From the NCBI GenBank assembly GCA_031256975.1, contig JAIRPN010000010.1, positions 1 through 64,000 of the forward strand: a stretch of DNA of 64,000 nt, given 5' to 3'. Of this stretch, positions 28,176 to 36,588 are shown piece after piece. The notes beneath the pieces are model-generated. The model was given only the letters and a program-made list of their open reading frames with translations. It made no database searches and was not told where the DNA came from. How positions within the stretch are numbered: position 1 is the stretch's first letter; every line of letters begins with the position of its first letter. Position numbers and translations under genes: made by a program. The stretch comes from Verrucomicrobiales bacterium (lineage in GTDB: Bacteria > Verrucomicrobiota > Verrucomicrobiia > Methylacidiphilales > JAAUTS01).

Positions 28176-29369
28176 ATGAAGGATTTAACCGACCAACTTT
28201 ATCAATTTTTGCTCAGCGACCTGCACTCGGCGGTGATGGCCTTTGCCGACACGCTTTTGCAACTGGCCTTCGTGATTATCGTGCTGGGCATCGGTTGGAG
28301 CGCGTTGAAGCACCGTTTCCGCCATGATACCGGCGATTTGCTTTGGGCGGTTGCGGCGGCGGGCATCATTGCCGGGCTGATTGCGGTGTGGCCGGCCCTG
28401 GCGGAACCCCTGGGGAATTTTCACCGGATTGTCGAGGGGCTTTCAGGGCAAATCCGCCAGAACGTGATGGGCGCTTATTCCGGGGCGCTGGCTGCTTTTG
28501 AAAAAGGCAGCCTGCGCTGGTCGCTGCTGGTTGACCCGGTGGACTGCATCACCGGGGTGATCGTGTACTTCATGTCCTGGGCGGGCTTCATCGTGATGAG
28601 TTGTGCCAAGCTGTTGCAGTTTTTCCTGATTGAATTGTCGCTGGCGTTTTCATCGGTGTTTTTGTCGCTGTTCGCGTTCCAGGCTACCCGCAGCATCGGG
28701 GTCAATTTCGTGAGCGGCTCCATCGGCTTGTTTTTGTGGCCGCTGACCTGGAACTTTGTCGATCTGGCGCTGATGCCGATGGCGAAGTATGCCGCCGCGC
28801 AGGCGGCCGCTCCGATGGTCATGCTCAATACCATGGGCTGCCTGGCGGCCTGCACCCTGCTTGGGTACATTCTGGCCCCGTTCTGGCTGACCCACAAGCT
28901 GAAGACCGGCGGCGATCCGGGTTCCGCATTGGTGGGAGCCAGTGTCGGGTTGACGGCGGCGCTGGCCGCCTTTGCCGCCAAGATCGGTTTGTCGCTGGCC
29001 TTGGGTAATCCGGTCCCCGCAGTTGAAGGTGCGGCCTCGCTTGGCAAGGAAACGAAAGACGGGGGAGGCAAGGAGCCGCCGCCCCCGTCCTCTGGCGGTG
29101 GTAGTGACCCGTTACCGCCCGTTGACCCAGCACCGGTGCCACTGGCACCTGTTTCTTCCGGTGGTTCGTCAAGCGGTGGCGGAGCGGCAGTTTCCTATCC
29201 CGGCGGTGTTTCATCGGGCAACAAGGCAAGTGTCAGCGTCCCCATGGCGGACTTGGTGGAACCGCCGCCCTTGCCGGCTGTTGTCAAGATGACCCCGCCC
29301 GAAGGCGTGGCGTTGACCCCGACTTTTACCCCGCATCCGAACACCCTGATCGGACAAACCATCAACTAA
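28176..29369 (+). CDS. TrbL/VirB6-like polytopic membrane protein
   Basis: 397 aa. The N-terminal ~290 residues carry five to six hydrophobic helices (TLLQLAFVIIVLGIGWSAL, WAVAAAGIIAGLIAVWPAL, LALSSVFLSLFAFQA-like stretch, and later ones); the C-terminal ~110 residues are Pro/Gly/Ser-rich and probably disordered. This is the TrbL/VirB6 layout, the inner-membrane channel component of conjugative T4SS. It follows the VirB5-like gene by 9 bases. Confidence 0.75.
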   Translation: MKDLTDQLYQFLLSDLHSAVMAFADTLLQLAFVIIVLGIGWSALKHRFRHDTGDLLWAVAAAGIIAGLIAVWPALAEPLGNFHRIVEGLSGQIRQNVMGAYSGALAAFEKGSLRWSLLVDPVDCITGVIVYFMSWAGFIVMSCAKLLQFFLIELSLAFSSVFLSLFAFQATRSIGVNFVSGSIGLFLWPLTWNFVDLALMPMAKYAAAQAAAPMVMLNTMGCLAACTLLGYILAPFWLTHKLKTGGDPGSALVGASVGLTAALAAFAAKIGLSLALGNPVPAVEGAASLGKETKDGGGKEPPPPSSGGGSDPLPPVDPAPVPLAPVSSGGSSSGGGAAVSYPGGVSSGNKASVSVPMADLVEPPPLPAVVKMTPPEGVALTPTFTPHPNTLIGQTIN

Positions 29370-29385
29370 TTGAAAGACCACCCCC

Positions 29386-29865
29386 ATGCGCAGAATCATT
29401 GACCAATTGTTCGCCGTCAACCTGAAGAAAGTATTGGAAGCCTACGGACATCTACCCGCTTTCGAGCGGGCCCTTGCCAAACCCGACCCTGACAACGTTT
29501 TTGCGGTTGGCCTTGACAACCCGCCCTATCAAAAACTGCATGTCGAGGTGCTGCCGCCGGAAATGAACCGGTTCAACGTGCCCGCCGTGGCGGTGTCGCA
29601 CACCTTCGTGCAGAACGGCGACCTGATGCGCGATCCCGAGATTGTTTTTGCCGTCAAACCGGAAGGCTGGGTGCCCTATGAATGTACCCAGGACCCGCTG
29701 GGCCATTATGCGAGCGCCTTTGATGCGGACGGAAAATTTGACGAAAAAATCAGCGCTGACATGCGGCAATTGTCCGTGGTCTGGGCAAGAAACCTGATCG
29801 GGCAGGGCTGGGCCGGACAGCAGGCCGACCAGTCCCAATCCCGATCCATAAAACCCGGACTCTGA
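29386..29865 (+). CDS. DUF6908-like protein inside the T4SS operon
   Basis: 159 aa, no signal peptide or membrane segment. The segment VAVSHTFVQNGDLMRDPEIVFAV followed by VPYECTQDPLGHYA matches, from memory, a small domain of unknown function common on plasmids and integrative elements (DUF6908: a His in a strand, NGDLMxDPE, then a partner strand and YxxDPLG). It is probably cytoplasmic and an accessory of the element rather than a secretion subunit. The domain name should be treated as tentative. Confidence 0.55.
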   Translation: MRRIIDQLFAVNLKKVLEAYGHLPAFERALAKPDPDNVFAVGLDNPPYQKLHVEVLPPEMNRFNVPAVAVSHTFVQNGDLMRDPEIVFAVKPEGWVPYECTQDPLGHYASAFDADGKFDEKISADMRQLSVVWARNLIGQGWAGQQADQSQSRSIKPGL

Positions 29866-29871
29866 CTCTTT

Positions 29872-30489
29872 ATGCAACCCAATCCCATTCAAATTTTCAC
29901 CAACAACCGGCAGGCGGCGCGGTTCTGGTTCTTTACCTTCCTCTGCACGCTGATGGCGCTGGCGGTAATGCCGTATTTATTGGTGCGCGCCTGCCGGGTG
30001 CCGGAACGGGCGGTCATTTTGAACACGGCCACCGGCAGCATGGTGTACGCGCCGGTCATAGGCTTCATGGAGGCGGACGAGTTGCACGCCTATCACGCCA
30101 GGCTGGCAACCCTGGCGTTGCTGCAAACCAATCCCAACGGGCCCGATTTTTCCGAACTGATCGACCGCCTGTTCCTGGCCGGTGCGCGGAAACAGGTGCG
30201 CAATGCCTTTGCCGCCGGCGAGGATTTGTACAAATCCAAGCAACTGCGCCAGAAACCGGAAATTGCCGAGATCAAGATTTTGCACGGCAGCGGCAAGGTC
30301 GGCGGCCTGCCCGCCGTGGACGTGCAGGTCAGCGGCCAATTGATCCGCAGCGGTATCAGCAACGGCATGAGCTTTGCCGAGCCGGTGAATTTTACCATCC
30401 GTTACGCGCTGGTGCGCAATCCCGATTTATTGAACAACAACCTGTTTCCGCTCGCCGTGGGAACTTACCGCTATCAGGAGCAGCCATGA
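29872..30489 (+). CDS. VirB8/TraE-like T4SS protein
   Basis: 205 aa: a short cytoplasmic N-terminus (FTNNRQAARFWF), one transmembrane helix (FTFLCTLMALAVMPYLLV) and a ~160-residue periplasmic domain with mixed helix and strand. This is the topology of VirB8/TraE, the bitopic assembly factor contacting VirB9 and VirB10. It directly precedes and overlaps the VirB9-like gene by 4 bases (ATGA). Confidence 0.6.
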   Translation: MQPNPIQIFTNNRQAARFWFFTFLCTLMALAVMPYLLVRACRVPERAVILNTATGSMVYAPVIGFMEADELHAYHARLATLALLQTNPNGPDFSELIDRLFLAGARKQVRNAFAAGEDLYKSKQLRQKPEIAEIKILHGSGKVGGLPAVDVQVSGQLIRSGISNGMSFAEPVNFTIRYALVRNPDLLNNNLFPLAVGTYRYQEQP

Positions 30490-31310
30490 GAATCATCAGT
30501 TATTTAACCGTCAGTTTATTGTTGTGGCTGCCGCCGCTAATGGCGGGGCCGTCGGTCAGGCAGTACCCGCTGGATGAAAACCTTGTGCACGAGGTGCCGG
30601 TGGCGCTTGACGAGGGAACCACGGTATTTTTGTTCCCGTCGAAAATCAACGGCATCTATGCGCGGAAGGTGTCGCTCGATTTGAGCGACGCGGCGGATTT
30701 CACCATGACTTATCAGCCCGGACAGTTTTATTTCACTATCAATGCCAGGAGAGAGGGGGTGCGGGATGTCGTCAGCGTGGTGATGGGCAAGCGGGTTTAT
30801 CAAATCCGCATCAGGGCCGAGCGGGAAAAACCGGTGCTGACCGCTTCCTTTTACCAGGTTGCCCGGCAGGGGAAGGCGGCGGCAGTTTCGCCTGACAAAT
30901 TGCTGTCGCTGCTGGACAAGAGCAAGCTGTATTACCAGTTGCGGCAGCACTACCCGCAGGACGCGGAACAAATTGACCACATCTCCCCGAAGAATGTCCT
31001 CTGTTACCGCGACTTCACCGTGACGGTGCAGGATGTCTGGCGTTACGAGGCCGAGGATACCCTGGTGTTTCGCGTCCTGTTGAAAAATTTGAGCGACCTG
31101 CCCATTGACTACCTCGCCAATGAAATCGCCGTGCGGGTTGGGCAGCGCATTTATCCCGCCGCGTTGGTGGATGCCGCCGGGGTTATGCCGCCCCGCTCCG
31201 TTGTTCCCGTTTATTTTGCCATCAGCGGATCGCCGGAGGGCGGGCGCAATCATCTTTCAGTCAACAACCGCTGGAACATTCTGGTGCCAAGAAAGGACAA
31301 GGAATCATGA
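30486..31310 (+). CDS. VirB9/TraK-like secreted T4SS core protein
   Basis: 274 aa with a signal peptide (ISYLTVSLLLWLPPLMAG) and an all-beta periplasmic body. TTVFLFPSKINGIYAR resembles the N-terminal VirB9/TrbG motif in which a Phe-Pro pair follows a Thr-rich strand, and the C-terminal half looks like a second beta-sandwich (DTLVFRVLLKNLSDLPIDYL). It overlaps both neighbours by ATGA junctions, indicating translational coupling through virB8-virB9-virB10. Confidence 0.65.
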   Translation: MRIISYLTVSLLLWLPPLMAGPSVRQYPLDENLVHEVPVALDEGTTVFLFPSKINGIYARKVSLDLSDAADFTMTYQPGQFYFTINARREGVRDVVSVVMGKRVYQIRIRAEREKPVLTASFYQVARQGKAAAVSPDKLLSLLDKSKLYYQLRQHYPQDAEQIDHISPKNVLCYRDFTVTVQDVWRYEAEDTLVFRVLLKNLSDLPIDYLANEIAVRVGQRIYPAALVDAAGVMPPRSVVPVYFAISGSPEGGRNHLSVNNRWNILVPRKDKES

Positions 31311-32296
31311 ACATTCATCGCATTTTGTTCTTTTTCAAGACCGGCACCGGCAGATTGCTGTTGTTCATGGCCTTGTTCGGCTTGGTGATCTGGCTGGTGA
31401 TTATGGGGCGGGTTGACGGCGGCAAGGTGGTTGAGAACGCCGTCGAAATGGAGAAGCAGGCGGTCGCGGCAGTGGGCAAGGTGACCACTTACGTCAATCA
31501 GACCACGCCCATGTCGGGTAGTGGCACGACGAATAGTAAGCTCAAGACAGAGGGAAAAGGGGCTATGCCACCACAGCCGCGTTCAACTGCGCTGTATGTT
31601 GATCCGCAAGTACAGGTCAGTGAGGACTATGCGCCCTTTGGCCGGTTGTTGGAATGCCAGTTGGTCATCACGCTGGATTCCAGCCGCACCCAGACCCCGA
31701 TCATCGGGCAGGTACTGAAGGATGTTTATCATGATGGCCGGTTGATTATTCCCGCCGGGGCCGAGATTCACGGCATGGCGCAGGTGGACCGTTCCCGCGA
31801 CCGCATTACCGCGCAGGAAAAATGGTCGCTGGTCTGGCGTTTTCCGCATGACCCGATGAACGGCTATGAGTTGCCGCTGACGGGGATTGCCCTGGCGCAT
31901 CTGCCCGATGCCAACGGCCAGGGTTGGAGCATCATCGACGGCAGCGCGGGCTTGCCCGGTGAGCTGATCAAGAGCGACAAGTGGGCGGAGATCAAATTGT
32001 TCGCCGCGACCTTTATTCAGGGAATCGGGCAGGGCTTGGGTTCCTCGGAAATGTTGTACACCGGCAACGGGGTGTACCAGTCGTCTGCCGGCACCATCAA
32101 GAACGGCCTGGCGAAGGGGGCCGAACTGATGACCCAGGCTTACGCCCAGCAAATCCAGCAGTCCATCCAGCGCGACGGCTTCTTTGTCCGGGTGGCGGCG
32201 GGAACGCCGTTTTATTTGTACGTCACCCAGACTATCGATTTGGCCGATGCCGGTTACGGCATGGCCGCAGTTAACCCTCAACGGAGAAAACCATGA
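31307..32296 (+). CDS. VirB10/TrbI-like T4SS core protein
   Basis: 329 aa. One N-terminal transmembrane helix (LLLFMALFGLVIWLVIM) is followed by a linker and a conserved beta-barrel domain: LIIPAGAEIHGMAQVDRSRDRI is the family's characteristic G-x-G and R-x-R region, and IKLFAATFIQGIGQGL marks the antenna helices. VirB10 spans the envelope and couples ATP use inside to the outer-membrane channel. The linker is short on prolines compared with proteobacterial VirB10. Confidence 0.8.
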   Translation: MNIHRILFFFKTGTGRLLLFMALFGLVIWLVIMGRVDGGKVVENAVEMEKQAVAAVGKVTTYVNQTTPMSGSGTTNSKLKTEGKGAMPPQPRSTALYVDPQVQVSEDYAPFGRLLECQLVITLDSSRTQTPIIGQVLKDVYHDGRLIIPAGAEIHGMAQVDRSRDRITAQEKWSLVWRFPHDPMNGYELPLTGIALAHLPDANGQGWSIIDGSAGLPGELIKSDKWAEIKLFAATFIQGIGQGLGSSEMLYTGNGVYQSSAGTIKNGLAKGAELMTQAYAQQIQQSIQRDGFFVRVAAGTPFYLYVTQTIDLADAGYGMAAVNPQRRKP

Positions 32297-33132
32297 ACAG
32301 AAAATTCAGCCTGCCCTTGTGGCTCAAGGAAGCGCGCAAGGAAAACGGCTATGTGAACGCCGCCGTGGAACTGGCCGCCGATGCCGGTTACAGCAAGGCG
32401 AAGTTTTGGGAGCAGTTCGCCCGCGGCCTCTACAACCGCATGAAATTCAGGGTGGAAGACCACAGCCAGACCGGAATTGTTGCTGTCCTGCCTCCGCCCC
32501 CGCGCAAGAAAACCCGCCGTGGCCGCTACGCGCTGCCGGTATTGCTGTTGTCGTTGACTGTTTCTGCGCTGGCAGCGTGCAGCGGCCCCAATGCGACACC
32601 GGGCACACCGTGCCTGCCCGCCTTGCCGGTGGACAGTCCCGGCACCCTGCTGGACAACGACCAACGCAACTGGGTGCGAAACGACGAGCAGTTGCGGCAG
32701 TACACCCTCAATCCCTACCGTGACCCGAACAACCCGAACCTGCGGCATGACGGGCACAACGTGCAGCGGTTGGAGCAGTCGGCGGATTGGAATCTGCGGC
32801 AAAATCCGCCGCTGGATTTGGCGGTGGGACCGGTGCCGGACCAGAACGTGCCCGCCTCGGTGCTCAATCCGGTCAAGGCCGAGCTTGAGCAGAAGCTGGC
32901 CGAACAGCAGAAGTATATGGCCCTCATCGTCGAGCAGAATGAACAGTTGTTGTTGCGGGACAGGGAACGGCAGGAGCAGGCCGCGCAGATGGAGACTCTG
33001 AAAGCGCAAACCACGGACTTGCAGCAACAGGTTGGAGCTTTGCATGAGCAGTTGGACTTGGAGCGTTCCTTGCGCGTGCAGGATCAACTGGAGGTGTACA
33101 CCGCCAAACCGTGGTGGAAGTTTTGGCAATGA
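32293..33132 (+). CDS. Membrane-anchored coiled-coil protein with internal lipobox
   Basis: 279 aa starting in the ATGA overlap with virB10. The first ~79 residues are charged and cytoplasmic-looking, then a basic patch (RKKTRRGR) precedes a hydrophobic segment ending in LAAC (Cys96), which would be a normal lipoprotein signal peptide if translation began later (for example Met50, 32440). The C-terminal third is a strong coiled coil (KAELEQKLAEQQKYMALIVEQNEQLLL..., TDLQQQVGALHEQLDLE). It may be a lipoprotein with an unusual leader or a type II-oriented membrane protein. Function is unknown; VirB7-like stabiliser and entry-exclusion roles are both possible. Confidence 0.7.
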   Translation: MNRKFSLPLWLKEARKENGYVNAAVELAADAGYSKAKFWEQFARGLYNRMKFRVEDHSQTGIVAVLPPPPRKKTRRGRYALPVLLLSLTVSALAACSGPNATPGTPCLPALPVDSPGTLLDNDQRNWVRNDEQLRQYTLNPYRDPNNPNLRHDGHNVQRLEQSADWNLRQNPPLDLAVGPVPDQNVPASVLNPVKAELEQKLAEQQKYMALIVEQNEQLLLRDRERQEQAAQMETLKAQTTDLQQQVGALHEQLDLERSLRVQDQLEVYTAKPWWKFWQ

Positions 33133-33437
33133 AGCAGCCGGTCAATATTTTCAGGGACGAGGCCGGCGGAATCACGCTGTGGCTGACCAATATCGGCAAG
33201 GATTCCTACGGCAATAAATCCGTCTGGATTGCCCGTGGCGACCATGCGGACGATTTGTGGCATAACCGGAAAATCCGACTGGCCCATATTCCCGAATGGA
33301 GACGCAAAACCTTGCCGACCGTGCAGGACATTAGCGGCAGTCCCCGACTGGTCGCCGCTCTGAAGAACTACTATTGCCGCTATTGCCTGGCGGAACGTCA
33401 GACACCGGTACCACAGCGCCGGGGAATCAGAATTTAA
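33129..33437 (+). CDS. Hypothetical protein (102 aa)
   Basis: Start chosen at ATG 33129, which overlaps the preceding stop (ATGA) like other genes of this operon; the track's 33111 start lies upstream in the previous gene. No signal peptide or membrane segment. The sequence is basic with several Trp (LWLTNIGKD, VWIARGD, DDLWHNRKIR) and ends Arg-rich with a CRYC pair. I do not recognise the family. Confidence 0.6.
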   Translation: MKQPVNIFRDEAGGITLWLTNIGKDSYGNKSVWIARGDHADDLWHNRKIRLAHIPEWRRKTLPTVQDISGSPRLVAALKNYYCRYCLAERQTPVPQRRGIRI

Positions 33438-33457
33438 CCAACCAAAGGAGCAAAAAC

Positions 33458-33889
33458 ATGGAAACACTGGCAGAAAAAATACGCCGCGCTAAGGCGGAAA
33501 ACCCGCAGGAAAAACCGATCCCGGAAAACTCGCTGAAAGTCGAGGGCTACTGGGAAAAGGACAACAAGGAAGGCAGTTCGTGGGTGGCCGAGGTCATCGG
33601 CGTCAGAGCGCAGGACAGCGACATGGTGCTGGACTTGCGGTTTGTGGAAAATCACTCGATCCGCTGGACGAGCAAAAAGAAGGAGAAAACCCCGGCCGGA
33701 ATCAAGACCTGGTACTTGCCGGACGGCGTGTACAAGGCGCGGCTGGTGGAAAAGAACGGCGCCGAACCGGCCTGGCATCACTTTGCCGTGGTGGACGGCG
33801 TTCGTGACGAGTTGACCGAGAACCAGGTGTTCGGGATTTTCACCGATCCGCTCACCCCGACCCCGGAGGAAATGAATCATCATGAGTAA
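33458..33889 (+). CDS. Hypothetical protein (143 aa)
   Basis: ATG 33458 follows AAAGGAG by a normal distance; the track start at 33374 extends into the previous gene. Soluble, acidic, with a Glu/Lys-rich N-terminal helix (LAEKIRRAKAENPQEK) and a beta-rich body containing four Trp. No recognised domain. It overlaps the next gene by 8 bases, so the two are probably translated together. Confidence 0.65.
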   Translation: METLAEKIRRAKAENPQEKPIPENSLKVEGYWEKDNKEGSSWVAEVIGVRAQDSDMVLDLRFVENHSIRWTSKKKEKTPAGIKTWYLPDGVYKARLVEKNGAEPAWHHFAVVDGVRDELTENQVFGIFTDPLTPTPEEMNHHE

Positions 33890-34109
33890 GCAAATTACCA
33901 TTGATGTCAGCGACGAAATCATGGGCAAATGCGAACAGGCCGCCGCGCGGATCGACAAGATGCTGCCGGTGGCCATCGGCGTGCCGCCCGTGTCGTTGCT
34001 GCAAATCAGTCTGGAAACGGCTTTTTTCAGGGAAAATGCCGAATCTATTGCCAGAAAATTCGTCAAGAGCCTCACCAGGGCCGATTTGGCGAAAGCTGGC
34101 GGCAAATAA
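33882..34109 (+). CDS. Small hypothetical protein (75 aa)
   Basis: Begins MSKQITIDVSDEIMGKCEQAAARID, a strand-then-helix start reminiscent of ribbon-helix-helix proteins, and continues with a helical Ala/Phe-rich half. Overlaps the 143-aa gene by 8 bases. Could be a small DNA-binding or antitoxin-like protein of the element; unproven. Confidence 0.55.
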   Translation: MSKQITIDVSDEIMGKCEQAAARIDKMLPVAIGVPPVSLLQISLETAFFRENAESIARKFVKSLTRADLAKAGGK

Positions 34110-34136
34110 ACCCCTAATCGAAAGGAATATCAAATT

Positions 34137-34523
34137 ATGCCATTAGTCAGAAATCCCGACAGAAACCGGAGACCGGACACGGCGGAATCGTTCGACGGGG
34201 ACGATTTTGAATTGCCGGTAAACCCCGAAATCGAGCGGAAAATCGCCGACTTCAAAAAGGAACACCCCCGTCTGGCGGTGTTTGTAAAAACCTTGCCCCG
34301 CGAACGTTTGGAGAACGCCTACGTGTTGCAGCACGTCGAGCGTAGCGAGCGTTTTGAAATCTACAAGCAGAAGGCGATTGCAGCGATGGATAAGCCGGAG
34401 AACGCCGAACTCAAGAAGCAGATCGAGGAAAAGCTGGCGAACGTCCTTGACCCCAGGGTCAGGGAAAGACTGTTTGGTCGCAAGGTCATGCAGGCCGTGG
34501 CCATCGGCTCGCTCAAAATCTAG
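34137..34523 (+). CDS. Hypothetical helical protein (128 aa)
   Basis: Preceded by AAAGGAA about 8 bases before ATG 34137. Apart from an unstructured basic/acidic N-terminus it is predicted helical and highly charged (IERKIADFKKEHPRLAVFVKTL, NAELKKQIEEKLANVLDP). No signal peptide or recognised domain. Last gene before the methyltransferase pair. Confidence 0.6.
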   Translation: MPLVRNPDRNRRPDTAESFDGDDFELPVNPEIERKIADFKKEHPRLAVFVKTLPRERLENAYVLQHVERSERFEIYKQKAIAAMDKPENAELKKQIEEKLANVLDPRVRERLFGRKVMQAVAIGSLKI

Positions 34524-34544
34524 TAAAATTGTGACACCCGCACG

Positions 34545-35519
34545 GTGGCGCAGTGTCGCCGTGCGGGTGGTTCGTCTTCATGCAACCCACTCATGTCCTG
34601 GATTATCAGCCATGCGCTCATGCGCCGTTACGGGAACTCCATCTCTTTGCCGGAGGCGGGGGCGGCATCCTTGCGTCCAGGCTGCTCGGCCACCGGGTCG
34701 TCTGCGCCGTCGAAATCGCCCCCTATGCCGCAAGCATACTTGTCGCCAGACAAAATGACGGCTTTTTCGCGCCTTTCCCAATCTGGGATAACATTTGCAC
34801 CTTTGATGGCAGGCCATGGCGAGGCCATGTTGACGTGGTGGCTGGCGGCTTTCCCTGCCAGGACATCAGCAGCGCAGGCAAGGGGGCCGGCATTGACGGG
34901 GAACGCAGCGGGCTCTGGCGCGAATTTTCAAGAATCATTGGCGAGGTTCGACCGCTCTTCGCATTCGTGGAGAATTCGCCAATGCTCACTGTTCGGGGGC
35001 TTGGACGAGTTCTCGGCGACCTGGCCGCGCTGGGGTATGATGCAAGATGGGGTGTGCTGGGCGCTGCCGACCTTGGCGCCCCGCACCAGCGGGAGCGTAT
35101 CTGGATTGTGGCTGCCGACGCCATTGGCCAGCGATGCGAACAGCGGCAGGCTTTGTCGGCACGACCGCTTCTATCAAAACCAGACGGGATCGTTGTGCCG
35201 GATTACCCGCAATGGCAAACGCTGGACTGTGGGGCTGGGACGCTTGGTGCAATTATGGCCGACGCCAACCGCCTCCGATGCCACCAAGTGGAACAACATG
35301 ACCGCCGGGGAACGCTTGGCCAAGGGACAGATGGTGCGGCTGGGCAACTCGCTATCCACTACGGAGAACCGGGTTGGTGGCAAGCTGAACCCGCGCTGGG
35401 TCGAGTGGCTGATGGGGTGGCCAATCGGGCACACCGACTTAAAGCCCTTGGCAACGGACAAGTCCCTCTATGTGCCGCCACCGCCTGGCAAATCCTCGCA
35501 AACGACTTTCAATTTTTAA
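34545..35519 (+). other. Overlapping second open frame across the C5-methyltransferase gene
   Basis: A frame of 324 codons, shifted relative to the methyltransferase, stays open across essentially the whole gene. Its translation has features I associate with proteins annotated in phage and element genomes near cytosine methylases: FPARTSAAQ, SLARFDRSSHSWR, TWPRWGMMQDG, two WxPTPxASDA repeats, and LNPRWVEWLMGWPIGHTDL. Each aligns with a conserved methylase motif read one frame over (PCQ, GAPHQRERIW, ADAN, motif X region). It may be a real overprinted gene or a passive shadow of a highly conserved one. ATG 34593 is one possible start. Confidence 0.3.
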
Positions 35520-35527
35520 GGGCCTGA
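34580..35527 (+). CDS. C5-cytosine DNA methyltransferase (phage/ICE type)
   Basis: About 315 aa. Order of motifs: LHLFAGGGGG (motif I, SAM binding), GFPCQDIS (motif IV with catalytic Cys), VENSP (motif VI), APHQRERIWIVA (motif VIII), then a short target-recognition region and RLKALGNGQVP (motif X). The enzyme methylates cytosine C5, probably protecting the transferring element from host restriction; no cognate endonuclease is visible. ATG 34580 is preferred to the track's GTG 34553 because it begins 20 residues before motif I like compact phage enzymes, though no good ribosome site precedes either. A second long frame overlaps the whole gene (see separate entry). Confidence 0.9.
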   Translation: MQPTHVLDYQPCAHAPLRELHLFAGGGGGILASRLLGHRVVCAVEIAPYAASILVARQNDGFFAPFPIWDNICTFDGRPWRGHVDVVAGGFPCQDISSAGKGAGIDGERSGLWREFSRIIGEVRPLFAFVENSPMLTVRGLGRVLGDLAALGYDARWGVLGAADLGAPHQRERIWIVAADAIGQRCEQRQALSARPLLSKPDGIVVPDYPQWQTLDCGAGTLGAIMADANRLRCHQVEQHDRRGTLGQGTDGAAGQLAIHYGEPGWWQAEPALGRVADGVANRAHRLKALGNGQVPLCAATAWQILANDFQFLRA

Positions 35528-35554
35528 CGACCCAACCCAAAAGGACGAACAAAC

Positions 35555-36346
35555 ATGACATCGACTAAAAAAATCACCAAGGACCGTATTAAACCCGCCG
35601 TTCGCTGGCCGGGCGGCAAATCCCGCCTGCTCAAGGAATTGTTACCGCTGATTCCGCCGCATACCTGTTATGTGGAGCCATTCGCCGGTGGGTTGGCCAT
35701 GCTGTTGGCCAAGGCCCCGTCACCCATCGAGGTGATTAACGACATCAACCATGACCTGGTCGGCTTTTACCGCTGTGTGCGTTTCCACCGCGACGAACTG
35801 TTGACCGAATTGGAATTTGTGTTGAACAGCCGCGAGGAATTTAATGATTTTCGCCAGCAACCCGGCCTGACCGACATTCAGCGGGCCGCCCGTTGGTTCT
35901 TCCGCAACAAGACTTGCTTTGGCGGGGCAAACCTGGACGTGTTCGGCACCTCGGCCACCACCGCCATGAGTTCACGGGCCGCGCGTATGGAGGCTATTCG
36001 CGCCCTCAATTACCGCCTGGACAAGACCACTATTGAACACCGCGACTGGCAGCAGGTCATGAAGTTGTATGACCGTAGTGAGACGTTTTTCTTCATCGAT
36101 CCGCCCTACACCGGTTGCAAGATTCCGATGTACGACGAGTGGGAGATCAACGATGTCAGAAGAATGAGGGATTTTTTGTTCACGCTGAAGGGGAAGTGGC
36201 TGCTGACTTTTAACGATATCCCGGAGATTCGGCGAATCTTTGACGGTTGCGAGATCAAGGGCGTTGCCCGTCACCGAGGCGTTAATAACAAGCAGGGGGC
36301 CAAAATCTACCGGGAATTGATTATCCGGCCAGGCGGGCGTTTATGA
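35555..36346 (+). CDS. N6-adenine DNA methyltransferase (Dam/D12 class)
   Basis: 263 aa. KPAVRWPGGKSRLLKEL and YVEPFAGGLAMLL form the D12-class FxGxK and motif I region, IEVINDINHDLVGFYRCV contains the acidic SAM-ribose ligand, and FFIDPPYTGC is the catalytic DPPY motif IV. Such enzymes usually methylate adenine in GATC-like sites. As the second methyltransferase of the element it probably contributes to anti-restriction or regulation of transfer. It starts 28 bases after the C5 enzyme and precedes the excisionase-like gene. Confidence 0.9.
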   Translation: MTSTKKITKDRIKPAVRWPGGKSRLLKELLPLIPPHTCYVEPFAGGLAMLLAKAPSPIEVINDINHDLVGFYRCVRFHRDELLTELEFVLNSREEFNDFRQQPGLTDIQRAARWFFRNKTCFGGANLDVFGTSATTAMSSRAARMEAIRALNYRLDKTTIEHRDWQQVMKLYDRSETFFFIDPPYTGCKIPMYDEWEINDVRRMRDFLFTLKGKWLLTFNDIPEIRRIFDGCEIKGVARHRGVNNKQGAKIYRELIIRPGGRL

Positions 36347-36366
36347 TGAAAAGAGGATGACAGTTT

Positions 36367-36573
36367 ATGACTGACCAAATTGAGAGATTATTAAACAAAA
36401 ACGAGGCGGCTAAATTTTTGGGAATTGCGGTCAGGACTTTGGACCACTGGATGCAGCAGCGCAAGATTCCATTTCATAAGATTGGAACCGCAAGAAAATC
36501 CATAGTGCGATTTAAATTGGCTGATTTGGAAGAATTGCTGCGCGCAAACAGGATACCAGCAATTCATATGTAA
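36367..36573 (+). CDS. Excisionase/MerR-type helix-turn-helix protein (68 aa)
   Basis: LLNKNEAAKFLGIAVRTLDHWMQQRKIPFHKIGTARKSIVRF is the standard small excisionase-family winged HTH (an AAxxLGxxxxTLxxW helix-turn-helix followed by a basic wing). Proteins of this kind bind attachment-site arms or element promoters. It lies 21 bases after the adenine methylase and 1.1 kb from the candidate attachment site. The gene and everything downstream to 37.98 kb is distinctly AT-rich compared with the rest of the window. Confidence 0.75.
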   Translation: MTDQIERLLNKNEAAKFLGIAVRTLDHWMQQRKIPFHKIGTARKSIVRFKLADLEELLRANRIPAIHM

Positions 36574-36588
36574 CCATATTTTGGGAAG

